The translations under genes were made by a program, and so were the position numbers. Of a stretch of 35,540 nt of DNA, positions 20,941 through 31,400 are shown one piece after another; position 1 is the stretch's first letter, and the number at the start of each line of letters is the position of its first letter. The notes under the pieces are model-generated. The model was not told where the DNA came from, made no database searches, and saw only the letters and a program-made list of their open reading frames with translations. The DNA comes from Selenomonadaceae bacterium (GTDB taxonomy: Bacteria > Bacillota > Negativicutes > Selenomonadales > Selenomonadaceae), in the NCBI GenBank assembly GCA_017476005.1, contig JAFVEM010000023.1, forward strand, positions 1-35,540. Reading direction: 5' to 3'.

Positions 20941-23712
20941 TCACCTTTCTGCACGGATGCCCGTTACCTGCCGCTTGACCAAATCGGCAAACAAGCCGCC
21001 ACGCTCCACCAGTTCGGCAAAACTTCCCGTCTCGGCAATGCGTCCGTCATCCATGACGATAATCCTGTCGCACTGCCGAATGGTCGAGAGCCGATGCGCT
21101 ACTACTATGCGAGTAGATTTGAGCTTATCCAAACTGCGCGTAACAATGGCCTGTGAACGGTTGTCCAAAGCGCTGGTCGCTTCATCGAAAATCAGAATGG
21201 TGGGTTTTCCGGCAAGGGCTCTGGCAATCAGAATACGCTGACGCTGACCGCCGGAGATATTGGAACTGCCCTCGCTGATTACCGTCTGCATGGCCATGGG
21301 CATTTCGGCAATATCCTCGGCAATCCCCGCCGCCTCGGCGGCTTCCCAAGCCTCATCTTGGGTGAGCATTCTCGTGCCTACGATATTCGTATAAATATCC
21401 CCCGTCATCAGTTGCCCATTTTGCAGCACTACCCCCATTTGAGAGCGAACCGAGGGCAAAGCAAGCTCGGCTAAATCCTGACCGTCAAATAAAATGCTGC
21501 CTCGTTTCGGCGTTTCAAAACCGAGTAGCAGACGTACCAACGTACTCTTGCCGCTACCGGATTTGCCCACAATGGCCACATTTTCCCCGGCAGCGATGGA
21601 AAAGCTCACATCCTTGAGTACCTCTTCGCCCTCGCTTTCCGTCACTCCGCCTTTGCCATCCGGCATCATACAATTATAGGCAAAGGACAGATGGCTCACT
21701 TCAATGGCTCCCGAAAGCTGTCCGGCCTCCTGCTTGTCCTCCGTGGTTTCCGGCACAGCCTCCAAAATCGGACGCAGATTTTCCAGTTGGGGCTGAATGG
21801 CAAAATATTGGCTCGCTAGCCCGATAACGCCGCCCATGACCCCGTTGAAACTGGAATAGGCCGCATTGAAGGCAATAAACTGGGCATAGCCAATCCCGGT
21901 CTGTACCGTTTTACCGTCCGGAGACACTTCGTTCATGCCGTAAACGGCTATCCAATACAGAATCAAAGTAAGTATAAAGGGCTGAATACTGGAAATGATG
22001 GAGGTGTAGTTATTCTGCCAACGCAGTTTGAGTGTCCAGTTCCAGTGTTCGCCAAAGGTGCGCGACCAAAGATTATAGGCCTGTTCCTCCGCGCCCTGTA
22101 CCCGGAACTTGGACAGGCCGGCAAATATCTGTTGCACCGTGCCTGCCGACTTGTTGCCGGCCTCTATAATCTTGCGCTGAAAGAACAACACGCGCCGCAA
22201 AACCACCGCCACAAACAGGGAATACACCAACCAAACCACAATGGCCGCCGCCGTCAGTTTCAGGCTGTAATAGCACATCAAAAAGATGCTCCAAAAGGAG
22301 AAGACAAAGGAAAGAATGGAAGTGGCAAATTCACCGGAGGCCAAATTCTTGGCAATGCCAATGCCGCTCATGCGACTGGCCAGTTCACCCACGGTAAAAC
22401 GGCGGAAGAACTTCGTGGGCAGGGTCATCAACCTGCCCCACATGGCCGCTTCGGCAGCGGTTTCAATCCGGGTGGATATACGCAGTACCGCAATGGAGCG
22501 CACGATGGAAAGCGCCGCCGTGGTGAAACTGGTCACCATCAGGGCTTGCGTCACCGTGGCCAGTCCCTGCCTGTCCAGTATGGGAATTATGTCCTGAAAA
22601 ATCGTCTCCGTGATAATCGGCGTGGCTAGCGGAATAAGCCCGGCAAACAAACTACAGACCAAAATCGTGCGGTAATCGGCCAGCCAACACTGCCGAAACA
22701 TGAACTTGATTAAATCCCACAGCTTTAAGGCGCGCGCCGGAAAACCTGCATAGCATTGAAAGGCATCCTTGCCGATATGCTTGGCTTCTGCCTCCGTCAA
22801 GACAATGCCCTCCGGGCGCTCCGCCAAGAATATGCGATAAGTCCCCGGCGTATGGGGAAGCAGGACCGCTATCTCCTTGCCCTTTTCCCCCTTGTAAAAG
22901 CCCAAGAGTACGCCGGTATCCTTCTTATGCCAGTCATCCGGCAGGGTCACCAAGCGCATCTGCATATTGCCCTTTTGCATGAGGCGGCGCAAAATGGCGA
23001 CCTCATCCAGCTTCCGGCAACTTTCTTCCTCCAAGCCAATGGACTCATGGGGCATGGAAAGCGCCTTGGCCACCTGTTGTACGGCAAAAGTGGCGTGCTT
23101 CAGCAAGGCGCTGCGCTGATTGATTTCACTGCCGCCGATATATAACGGTTCTTCGCCCAAAAGTCCCCGGATGCCATTTTCCACCAACATGGCCTTGGCT
23201 TTTTCGCGCAGACGAATTTGCCGGCTTAGCCGTTTGTCCTGCGCGCCAAAACGCACGCCGAAAAGCATGGCCAAAATGCCTTCATGCCGCAAAAATTCCT
23301 CGTGGAGCCGTTCGCTTGTCTGCGCCTCATTCAGCATACCCTTTTTCTGCCAAAGCTGAAGCGTATCATCGCCCTTGTCCGCCAGTAGGCGAATCCAAGG
23401 AATTTGCGCGAGGCTATGGAACCATTCCTCCATCACGGGACGCAGTTTATCCGGCGTTAATTCCTGCCACGTTATAAAAGCAATTTCGGCATCTTCTACC
23501 GCGTAAGCCTGTATGCGAACTTCGTCAAATTCATCCAACGCCGGGAATATGGCGCTACCCGGTTTCTTCTCCACCAAATAGCATTGATGAAAGGAAATAT
23601 CTAATCCCTTCTGCGTGATGGCATATACTTCTATACAGCCGGACAAGACCTGCCAAAAGCCGGTATCGTCTTCCAGCAGGAAACGCTCTCCTGCAAAGAG
23701 TTTTCTTGTCAT
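20941..23712 (-). CDS. NHLM-type exporter ABC protein 2 (permease plus ATPase with cNMP-like N-terminus)
   Basis: 923 aa. Residues 1 to about 130 resemble a cyclic-nucleotide-binding fold (KLFAGERFLLEDDTGFWQVLSG, then IEVYAI). A linker follows, then an ABC membrane domain at about 350-640 (LFAGLIPLATPIITETIFQD, later RRFTVGELASRMSG). The ATPase at about 670-910 has Walker A GKSGSGKST, signature ISGGQRQR, Walker B ILIFDEATSALD and the H-loop VVAHRLST. There is no C39 peptidase. This matches the second ABC subunit of NHLM bacteriocin systems, which probably pairs with the C39-bearing subunit encoded two bases upstream. Length and domain order are as expected for the family. Confidence 0.92.
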   Translation of the reverse strand: MTRKLFAGERFLLEDDTGFWQVLSGCIEVYAITQKGLDISFHQCYLVEKKPGSAIFPALDEFDEVRIQAYAVEDAEIAFITWQELTPDKLRPVMEEWFHSLAQIPWIRLLADKGDDTLQLWQKKGMLNEAQTSERLHEEFLRHEGILAMLFGVRFGAQDKRLSRQIRLREKAKAMLVENGIRGLLGEEPLYIGGSEINQRSALLKHATFAVQQVAKALSMPHESIGLEEESCRKLDEVAILRRLMQKGNMQMRLVTLPDDWHKKDTGVLLGFYKGEKGKEIAVLLPHTPGTYRIFLAERPEGIVLTEAEAKHIGKDAFQCYAGFPARALKLWDLIKFMFRQCWLADYRTILVCSLFAGLIPLATPIITETIFQDIIPILDRQGLATVTQALMVTSFTTAALSIVRSIAVLRISTRIETAAEAAMWGRLMTLPTKFFRRFTVGELASRMSGIGIAKNLASGEFATSILSFVFSFWSIFLMCYYSLKLTAAAIVVWLVYSLFVAVVLRRVLFFQRKIIEAGNKSAGTVQQIFAGLSKFRVQGAEEQAYNLWSRTFGEHWNWTLKLRWQNNYTSIISSIQPFILTLILYWIAVYGMNEVSPDGKTVQTGIGYAQFIAFNAAYSSFNGVMGGVIGLASQYFAIQPQLENLRPILEAVPETTEDKQEAGQLSGAIEVSHLSFAYNCMMPDGKGGVTESEGEEVLKDVSFSIAAGENVAIVGKSGSGKSTLVRLLLGFETPKRGSILFDGQDLAELALPSVRSQMGVVLQNGQLMTGDIYTNIVGTRMLTQDEAWEAAEAAGIAEDIAEMPMAMQTVISEGSSNISGGQRQRILIARALAGKPTILIFDEATSALDNRSQAIVTRSLDKLKSTRIVVAHRLSTIRQCDRIIVMDDGRIAETGSFAELVERGGLFADLVKRQVTGIRAER

Positions 23713-23714
23713 AG

Positions 23715-25943
23715 CTAATTCACTCTTTCCATTTCTTCCTGTTCCCGTTCCTCAATCAAGCGGCGGTATGCTCCATCGCGCTGAATCATCTCCCGATGGG
23801 TGCCGCGCTCGGCAATTTTCCCCTTCTCCAGAACGATGATTTCATCACAATCCCGGATGGTGGACAGGCGATGCGCCACAATCAGGCAGGTACAGCCGCG
23901 GTGGCGGATGTTATCAAGCACCTGTTTCTCCGTTATGGGGGCAAGGGCGGAAGTCGCCTCGTCCAAAACCAGCAGCGACGGATTTACCGCCAATGCCCGG
24001 GCAATTTCCAATCGCTGCCGCTGACCGCCGGAAAAATTCAGGCCGCCCTCCTGCACCAATGTCTCATAGCCGTGATTGAGCTTCAATATATCCTCGTGAA
24101 TACAGGCATCTTTGGCGGCTTCCACAATATCACTGCGCCGCACCGTATGGTCAAAGAGCGCGATATTTTCCGCCACCGTCCCCGAAATCAGAAAGATATC
24201 CTGATCCACGGCAGCAACCTTGGCCGTAATCAGGCGACGAGAAATATTCCTGCGAGGTATGCCGTCAAAGAGAACTTCCCCGCTCCATTCCTCATAAAGA
24301 CCCGTGACAATCTTGGCCAGCGTACTCTTGCCGCTGCCCGAGGCACCAACGACCGCCACCCAACGCCCCGGAAGGGCGTGCAGGTCAAAATGACTTAGCA
24401 GCGGCGCCTCCAGTGGACTATAGCCAAAACTTATATCCCTTAACTGCAAGTCCCCGGCTAAGTTTTCTATTTCTGCCGTCTTTGCGTCCGCCTGCGGAAA
24501 ATTCAGGCTGTCCACCTCATAGGCGCGCACGTCATTTAAGCGCTGCATCTGCATTTCCGTGGTCTGCAAGGTAGAGCCCAATCCCACCAGAGCATTCACC
24601 GGCGCCTGAAAACTTCCCATTAAATTTTGGAAAGCCATAAACATACCGGCAGTCATCGCCCCTTCCATGATGGAAAAGCCGCCTACCGTCATGATGAGCG
24701 CACCGTTGATACCGGCAAGCAGCGTGGGCAGCAGTTTTACCGACATCGCCCATAACGCCGTTTCCTGGGAACCCATGAGTACCTTGGTCTGATAGCCCGA
24801 CCACTTGGTAAAGAAATCCGCTTCGTCGCCGCTGGCCTTGATGGTTTCAATCATTCTCAGGCCGTTCATGGCCACGCCATAGGCTTTGCCGGCATCCTGC
24901 TGAATACGCATATTGAGGTCGGTAAGGTGCCGCCGCATGGCAAAAAAAAGCACGATTTCCACGGAACTGAACACCACGCCGATAACGGTAAGCGCCACAT
25001 TGTACTGCAAGAGCAACAGCAAATAAAATACCGCCACAAATAAATCCAATACCGCTGTAGCCGCAGGCCCGGAGAGGGTACCGGCAATAGCTTCGTTAAA
25101 GCCCACACGTCCCGCTACCTCGGCGGCATAGCGCTGATGAAAAAACTGCATGGGTAGTTTCAATAAATGCCAAAAATAACCGGAACTGTCCGCCAGCGTA
25201 AGTCTTCGTTGCCACTGGGTCAGCACCACGGCTCTAAGCCATGCTATGATACCGGAAAGGATAAAGGATACCGTCATGGCCAAGCAGAAATTCGTCATCC
25301 AATCGGGGTGTTTCCGGGTCAGAATATCATCCAAAAAAATCTGGTTCATCACCGGCCCCGCCACCCCCGGAATAATCGCGCAAAATTCCAGAATGATGAT
25401 AAAAAGCATCGCCGAGCGGTCATGCAAGAGTTTTTTCGCCACATCCTTGAAGACATTGTAGCGATGACCGGCCTTCCGAAAATCCGGCCCCGGCTCTACA
25501 TGCAAAGACACCCCTGTATAAGAGGTGCGAAATTCCTCCCAGTGGATAATACGCCGTCCCATGGCCGGGTCATTCAGGAAAACCTTGCCTTTTTTGATGC
25601 CTTCCAGCACCACAAAATGATTGAACTCCCAATGAATTATGAGTGGGAAAATATCTTCTTCGGCCAGTTCCAAGAGGTCACTGGCCGACCAACGGTAACC
25701 ATCGGCGTCGCAGCCGCGATTCCGCGCCGCTCGTATGACACAACTGGCCTTGGAGCCGTCGCGGTTCACGCCGCACTCGGCGCGCAGTTTCTCCAAGGGA
25801 ATCCACAGACCGTAATGCGCCAGCACCATGCCCAAAGCCGCCGCCCCACATTCCGTAGCCTCCATCTGCAGCACCGTGGGAACCTTCACCCGTTTTTTCT
25901 TGGCAAAAGGAAATCGCAACCTACTCACCTTCCCCTCAGCCAC
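23715..25943 (-). CDS. NHLM-type exporter ABC protein 1 (C39 peptidase, permease, ATPase)
   Basis: 742 aa from a GTG start inside the end of the previous gene (19-base overlap). The N-terminal C39 peptidase (about 20-150) has QMEATECGAAALGMVL with Cys32, a catalytic His in HWEFNHFVVLEG and the Asp of NDPAMG. These residues cut after double-glycine leaders. The ABC membrane domain lies at about 165-450. The ATPase at about 490-735 has GASGSGKST, NFSGGQRQR and LLVLDEATSAL. It should trim and export the GG-leader peptides encoded at 17468 and 18270 across the inner membrane, handing them to the adaptor proteins and the TolC duct. Confidence 0.94.
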   Translation of the reverse strand: MAEGKVSRLRFPFAKKKRVKVPTVLQMEATECGAAALGMVLAHYGLWIPLEKLRAECGVNRDGSKASCVIRAARNRGCDADGYRWSASDLLELAEEDIFPLIIHWEFNHFVVLEGIKKGKVFLNDPAMGRRIIHWEEFRTSYTGVSLHVEPGPDFRKAGHRYNVFKDVAKKLLHDRSAMLFIIILEFCAIIPGVAGPVMNQIFLDDILTRKHPDWMTNFCLAMTVSFILSGIIAWLRAVVLTQWQRRLTLADSSGYFWHLLKLPMQFFHQRYAAEVAGRVGFNEAIAGTLSGPAATAVLDLFVAVFYLLLLLQYNVALTVIGVVFSSVEIVLFFAMRRHLTDLNMRIQQDAGKAYGVAMNGLRMIETIKASGDEADFFTKWSGYQTKVLMGSQETALWAMSVKLLPTLLAGINGALIMTVGGFSIMEGAMTAGMFMAFQNLMGSFQAPVNALVGLGSTLQTTEMQMQRLNDVRAYEVDSLNFPQADAKTAEIENLAGDLQLRDISFGYSPLEAPLLSHFDLHALPGRWVAVVGASGSGKSTLAKIVTGLYEEWSGEVLFDGIPRRNISRRLITAKVAAVDQDIFLISGTVAENIALFDHTVRRSDIVEAAKDACIHEDILKLNHGYETLVQEGGLNFSGGQRQRLEIARALAVNPSLLVLDEATSALAPITEKQVLDNIRHRGCTCLIVAHRLSTIRDCDEIIVLEKGKIAERGTHREMIQRDGAYRRLIEEREQEEMERVN

Positions 25944-26902
25944 TGACTCAGCTTGTAGAATACTTTTTCAATGGGCGGCTGACGCTCAATGATGATGGAG
26001 CCGGTACAAAAACTGCCTGCCGTAATCGGCTTATGCACCCCGACGCTGGAAGTCCAAAGATAGCCCGATTCCGAGCCTGGGTCACGCACCAAATCAAAAT
26101 TGACTTCCATCACGGAACTTTGTTGGGAGGAGATAATCCACTGCGCCAGTTGTTCATTGCCCAAGACCTTCTGCATGGACTGGGGCGTTACCGGGTACTG
26201 GGACACCGAGCGCACCGTCCCCAAAAGACTCCCCGTCAGGGAAACATCCACGCCGTTGGGAGCAAGCTGTATCGTCTGCCCCTTTTCCACCCGTTTGCCC
26301 TTGTCCACCGGGATATACAATACGCCCTTGAAATTTTCCCGTCCTCCGTCAATACGCACATGGATAAGGGGCATACCATTACCGACAACGCTGCCTTCCC
26401 CTACCAAAATTTCATCCACCGTACCGTCATAGGGCGAATAGATATATTCTGCCGACTCCTTTTGATAACGACGGGAATCAAATTCATGCACCCGGGTCAC
26501 CGCCTCGCGAGAAGAAGCCGCCAGTTCCGGCGCATACTGCGCCATACGGGTAGCCGCATCTTCCTGCGCCATGCTTACATGGGCAATGAGGTCACCCTTT
26601 GCCACCTTTTCCCCCGAATGAACATAAAGTTCATCCACCGTTCCTCCCGACAGAGCATAGACCTTGGAGATGCCGGCGGGATCCATAATCATCCCCATAC
26701 CGTCGGCCTTGACGGTGAAGGAGCCGAAAACCGACCACACCACGATGGCCAAAACCATCACCGCCACCGCAATAAGCCCCATCCAACCGATAGGCGTGGT
26801 AATGCTCATGGTCAAATCCAGCTTTTCCGGGGAACGCATCTTGTCCAATGCTTCCTTGCTGAAAATTTCGTTGCCCTTCCGATTCCAGCGTTCTGCCCCC
26901 AT
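25925..26902 (-). CDS. NHLM system adaptor (HlyD-family secretion protein)
   Basis: 325 aa. The N-terminus contains FSKEALDKMRSPEKLD, typical of NHLM secretion proteins, then one membrane helix at about 37-60 (GWMGLIAVAVMVLAIVVWSVFG). The periplasmic part has a first lipoyl half at about 85-105 (GGTVDELYVHSGEKVAKGDL), an unusually short coil, and a second half at about 155-175 (PYDGTVDEILVGEGSVV). The ATG overlaps the TGA of the upstream adaptor gene (TGATG). It should bridge the inner-membrane ABC complex and the outer-membrane channel. Confidence 0.9.
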   Translation of the reverse strand: MGAERWNRKGNEIFSKEALDKMRSPEKLDLTMSITTPIGWMGLIAVAVMVLAIVVWSVFGSFTVKADGMGMIMDPAGISKVYALSGGTVDELYVHSGEKVAKGDLIAHVSMAQEDAATRMAQYAPELAASSREAVTRVHEFDSRRYQKESAEYIYSPYDGTVDEILVGEGSVVGNGMPLIHVRIDGGRENFKGVLYIPVDKGKRVEKGQTIQLAPNGVDVSLTGSLLGTVRSVSQYPVTPQSMQKVLGNEQLAQWIISSQQSSVMEVNFDLVRDPGSESGYLWTSSVGVHKPITAGSFCTGSIIIERQPPIEKVFYKLSQWLRGR

Positions 26903-28068
26903 CAGTCTGCACCGCCTATCTCTACATCGGCCTTCATCCCATCTTCCAAACCGTCCAAATTGCCGATTATCACGACTTCCCCTTCGGCAAGGCCGCCCAA
27001 AATCTCCACATACTTATCATCCGCCACGCCGGTATTTATTGTCCGTTCATGGATAATATTATTTTCATCCACCACGAATACTTTGTCGCGAGATTTATCC
27101 ACCATCGCCGACAGCGGCACAGCCAAAGCCTCATGGTTATGCCCCATCCGCATACTCACGCCGTTATAAGTCATAGGTTCCAAAATGCCGGTGCGGTTAT
27201 CCACTTCCCAAACCGTTCGCCGCAGGTCGGCAGGCTCGGACAGGGGCGGCACAATTTCCTTGAGGACAGCTTTTATCTCTAGGCCGCGTTCCTTGTTGCC
27301 GGCGCCATAATCTGTGTCATAGGCCTTAGCCATCATTGTGCGTTCCGGGAAACGTAAAAAGCTCGCCTCTCCCTCCTGCAAATGACGAGCATTTACATCA
27401 GCCATATTCAAAGAAAACTTCAAATAGGAAAAATCCCCCACCAGCGCCACCGGCGTGCCGGCCTGCACATGGGCGCCCTCTCTTTGATATATGATGAGTA
27501 CTTCTCCATCCAGCGGCGCCTTCACCGACAGATAGCCCTGCTGTACCAAACACTGGTCGCGTTGCACCTGGGCTTCTCGCAGGGAACTTTGGGCGGCCAG
27601 ATACTGCGCTTCGGCGGCCTCGTATTTTTCCTTGGAAGTGGCGCGCCTGGCCAGCAGACGCTCCTGCCGCTGATAGCTGTTGTAGGCTTGCGCCAAAGCG
27701 GCCTCGGCGCGGCTGATGGCGCTTTCCGCCTGCTGAATTTTGAGGGGAATACTCTCATTCATCATCTCGGCGAGAATATCGCCCTCATGCACAGCCTTAT
27801 TCTTTCCCACCTGCCAACGCAGGATAGTGCCTTCCGTCAAAGCCACCGCATCCGTCATATTATCGCTGCTGAAACGGACAGCATCCAGCGGAATCGTCGG
27901 CGCCAGCTCGCGCCGCGCCGCCCGAACCGCAGTCACCTCCACCGCCCGATTATTCATGCGGCTCGCAATCTGATTTTCATCGCTGTAATTGAGCCATGCT
28001 CCCCAGCCTACAATCCCCGCAGCCATCAACAGGATAAGCGCAACGGCAAAACCAAACGTTTTCTTCAT
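26902..28068 (-). CDS. Periplasmic adaptor (RND/MFP HlyD-like), first gene of the exporter operon
   Basis: 388 aa with an N-terminal signal or anchor segment (FGFAVALILLMAAGIVGWGAW). A lipoyl/coiled-coil hairpin lies at about 75-180: ILRWQVGKNKAVHEGDILAE, then an Ala- and Gln-rich coil, then VKAPLDGEVLIIYQREG. Beta-barrel and membrane-proximal domains follow, with KVFVVDENNIIHERTI and GLAEGEVVIIGNLDGLEDGM at the end. This is the form of MFP subunits of efflux pumps, and it is a second adaptor in an operon that already has an NHLM adaptor. Only 23 bases separate it from the vanY remnant, so the operon promoter probably lies further upstream. Confidence 0.87.
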   Translation of the reverse strand: MKKTFGFAVALILLMAAGIVGWGAWLNYSDENQIASRMNNRAVEVTAVRAARRELAPTIPLDAVRFSSDNMTDAVALTEGTILRWQVGKNKAVHEGDILAEMMNESIPLKIQQAESAISRAEAALAQAYNSYQRQERLLARRATSKEKYEAAEAQYLAAQSSLREAQVQRDQCLVQQGYLSVKAPLDGEVLIIYQREGAHVQAGTPVALVGDFSYLKFSLNMADVNARHLQEGEASFLRFPERTMMAKAYDTDYGAGNKERGLEIKAVLKEIVPPLSEPADLRRTVWEVDNRTGILEPMTYNGVSMRMGHNHEALAVPLSAMVDKSRDKVFVVDENNIIHERTINTGVADDKYVEILGGLAEGEVVIIGNLDGLEDGMKADVEIGGAD

Positions 28069-28091
28069 AACAACTCAATGCCCCTTGTGGT

Positions 28092-28308
28092 TCAGCTTAT
28101 GTATTCTTCAAAGGTCAGCCCCCGACGGCAGATTTCATGAGCCACATCCTTTCCCACATAACGAAAATGCCAAGGTTCGTAGCTATAGCCGGTAATGTCC
28201 TCTTTCCCCGGAGGATAACGCAGGATGAAGCCATAATCGGCCAGCAAAGGATGGATTTGGGCGAAGATTTCCTTTTGCGCTCATCTTTTTCGCATTTAAC
28301 ATACTCAT
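28092..28308 (-). pseudogene. vanY-type D,D-carboxypeptidase remnant behind an intact start site
   Basis: From 28280 to 28092 the frame reads IFAQIHPLLADYGFILRY, then GYSYEPWHFRYVGKDVA and ends EEYIS. This is the C-terminal catalytic core of VanY/LdcB-type D-alanyl-D-alanine carboxypeptidases (the EPWHFRYVG motif carries a zinc-binding His). The N-terminal two thirds are missing. Upstream, an intact ribosome site (GGAGG) and ATG (28308) open a different frame (MSMLNAKKMSAKG). An internal deletion has apparently joined the two out of frame. Confidence 0.75.
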
Positions 28309-28338
28309 TATACTGATACCTCCTATTTCGTCCATAAA

Positions 28339-28452
28339 AAATCAAAATTTATTGCCGGGTCAAGTGGCTGCCGGCTCCTTGTGGGGTTTGGGGTATAAGC
28401 AGCCTCTTAGGGCGTAAGCCCTTAGAGGCTCCCTTATACAAAGTAACGCCCC
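28339..28452. repeat. Intergenic palindromic repeat, copy A
   Basis: It contains ATTGCCGGGTCAAGTGGCTG followed by CTTGTGGGGTTTGGGG, in inverse orientation to copy B. An inner hairpin follows (GCCTCTTAGGGC with its complement), then CCCCAAGATTTA. It lies between addB and the vanY remnant. Confidence 0.7.
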
Positions 28453-28457
28453 AAGAT

Positions 28458-31400
28458 TTATTCCGAGCCGGGCGCCAGCTCCATAGCGTCCATGGTTTCT
28501 GCGTCCTCGTGTACTTCTAGGTCGTTGTAGGCGAAGCCCGGCAAATCAGGGTCAAAACCGCAGAGAGCCGCAAAGTCGCAGTAGGCGCAAGGGTTCATCC
28601 CTCGCAAGCGGCAGGGACTGGGGGCTACTTCCCCGGCTAAAATCCGCTCGCCGGTCTTAGGCAAGAGGTAATCCACATAGTTTAGCAAGATCTCAAATTC
28701 CGCCATGGTTTTTACCTTGGCGCGGTCACTGCTGTAAATGCCGTCGCTTTTGGTGAGTCTCACCTTAATGAAGTTTTGGGTGGCGTCTATGGCCTTAACG
28801 ACTTCGGGATCCGCCAAAATCCACCCCGGCATTTTCAGTTCCTTGTTGATTTTTTCCTTGGCCGCCTCCACCGACATTTTTTGCCGGGAGGCGATGAGAG
28901 GATATTTGAGAAAGCAGTAAAGCATCCCGGCGGGAAGTCTTTTTTCCGGCGGCGTGTTCATGAGATTATTGGCCACCAAAAGGTAGGTCAGCAGTTGCAA
29001 TTTAAGACCGTAATACACTTCCAAGAGGTTGACGGCGGCTTGTCCCGTTTTGTAATCAATGATGAGGAAATAAGCGCCGGATTCGTCTAAATCCAAGCGG
29101 TCTATCTGGCCGGAAATTTCTAGGCGGCTTCCCCGGGAAAGCTCATAAACTAAGGGGGGCAGGGAGCCGATGCCGCGACCGAAGGACTCCTCGAAGGCCT
29201 CCGGGTGAAAAAGACTTACGGCGTCAAAGGCAATAAGCCGCTTGAGGCTGTGTTCCGCCACTGTCCGAATACGTTCTAATTGGTGGCGATACTGGGCGGT
29301 GCTGAGTAAAATCTCGTTATTGAGTTTCGGCGCCAGCTCCTCCACGATTGACCGGCACATTTGGCTACACTCCTCCTCCGTGACTTCGCGCCAACGGCGA
29401 CCGGCTTTTTTTAGCTTTTGGCCAAAATTGCTGAGGACGCTGTGGAGAAGGGTTCCCAGCTCTAGGGAGCGAAAACGATGTTCCCGGCGTTCCTGCAAAC
29501 GCAATCCGTAACGGGCAAAGTGCTGGAAGGGACAGCTGTTAAAATTCTCAAAGCGCGTGACGCTGCCGCGCAGACGATTTTTTTTCAGGAACAGCCCGGC
29601 GGCGATGTTAAGGGGCAGGTTGTCGGTGGCGGCCTTAGCAAAAATTCCGGCCAGAGCCAGCCCTCTCGCTGTTTTTACCTCCGGCGCGGTGAGAGTCCAG
29701 TTATACACGTCCTGCCACCAAGGGGCGATCTCCCGTCCCTCCCGTATCTGGCGCAGGGCGCCGGCCAAACGGGAAACGGCGCGCGAGCCGCCCCCCAGTC
29801 GCAACACCGCCGCCGGGTCTAATTTTCCCCCCTCTTCCATGTCTAGGGGTAGGGAGAGAAATTCGGTTTGTGGGAGGAGGGCGCGGAGGTTCAGTAGCAG
29901 TGAAGAGGGATTAAGTCCCTCCCCTTTTTCGTCCGCCAGGGCGTAGGACACCCACAGATATTCCTTGGCGGCGGTGAAACCGCGATACAAAAGATACCGT
30001 TCGCTGAAGCTGGATTCCTGCCCCCCTCCCGGCAGTTCGATGCCGGCCTCCGCCAGATGCAAGCGTTCCGCATCGCTGAAGAGTCCCCGTTCCCGACTGC
30101 GACGCGGCATAATCCCCTCGTTGCACCCCACAATATAAATCGCCTTGGTGTTTTCCAAGCTGTTTTGATCAAAGGCGGCCACCGTCACATAATCCAGTCC
30201 GGGAGGAATCAGGGAAATTTCCAAGGCATCCAAGCCATCCACCAGCAAAGCCTCGTATTCCTCCACATCCATGGCATCATCGCCGCCGGCTTGCACCATT
30301 TGGTCGAAAAGCTCCATGATGTCTTGCCAAATCTGCTGATGCTGGGCGGCGGAGGTTAGCCTGCCCTGCCTTTCGGCTTCCTTTGACCATTCTTCCAGCC
30401 GCGCCGTGACATTCAGAGTCGTAAGGAGTTCATACGCCGCCGTCGTAAAATCTCGCACCGTCACGCTCTTTTTGACCTTGGCGGCAAAATCCGCCAAGGG
30501 TTTTATGATCTCCCGGCGCAGGAAATTCACGGTAGCGAGAGTCTCCTCCCGTTTAACTGCCTCTTCTTCCGTCAAGGCGTAGTCCTCTAAGCCCCGACGA
30601 TACCAAGGCCAGTCCTCGGCCATGAGCCAGCGTTTGGCGCCTTTCAGGCCGAACTCCAAAACATAATTTTCCAAGACATCCACCTGTTCCCGGCCAAGAG
30701 GGAAAAAACCGGTGCGCAGTACCCGGAAAATCGGCTCATAACGCCAGCCCCTTAGCACTTCAAAGGCGGAACGCAACAGCTCCGCCAAAGGGTGATGGGC
30801 GGCGCTACTCTTGGCATCACGAAAAAAGGGAATGCCATAGTCCTCTAAGATCAGCTCCAAAAGCCTCCCGTATGCCTTATCATCGCGCACCAGAATGCCT
30901 ATATCCCGGTAACGATACCCCTCCTCCCGGCACAGCCGCTGAATATCGGCGCAAACGGCCTCCGCCTCTACCCGACGGTTGGCGGCTTCAATGAGGCGCA
31001 GTCCCCCTTTGTCGTTATGTGGTTTAGCTCCCAGTTGAAACATTTGCCCTTCTAAAAGAGCTAAACTTTTGGCCGCAAAACGACGATTTATGTTAAGCCG
31101 GGTTATTTTTACGGCAAGTCCCAAGGACGCGGCCAGTTGCTTTAGTCGTTCCTTGGTGTCCCAAGCCCGATGAAAAATGCCGGCAAGGCGAGTGTTTTCC
31201 GGGGAGGAATCCTCCCGGGCGAGGGAGAGTGTTATGTGAACTTCCGCGGCTAGGTGCAAAATTTGGGTCAGTACCTGCCGTTCTTGGGGATTAAAGAAAA
31301 CAAAGCCGTCCAGCCAAAATTCGGCGCCCTTTATCATTTCCGACATGGGTAAATGTTCGGCCAGCGCCTGCATTAAATCCTCGTTGTCGTTGTAACGTCC

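Noticed and set aside
25167-25946. 259-codon plus-strand open frame opposite the C39 ABC exporter gene
   Set aside because: It is antisense to a gene with clear domains, has no ribosome site and an unnatural composition. The same holds for 27382-28140, 26033-27169 and 22045-22629.
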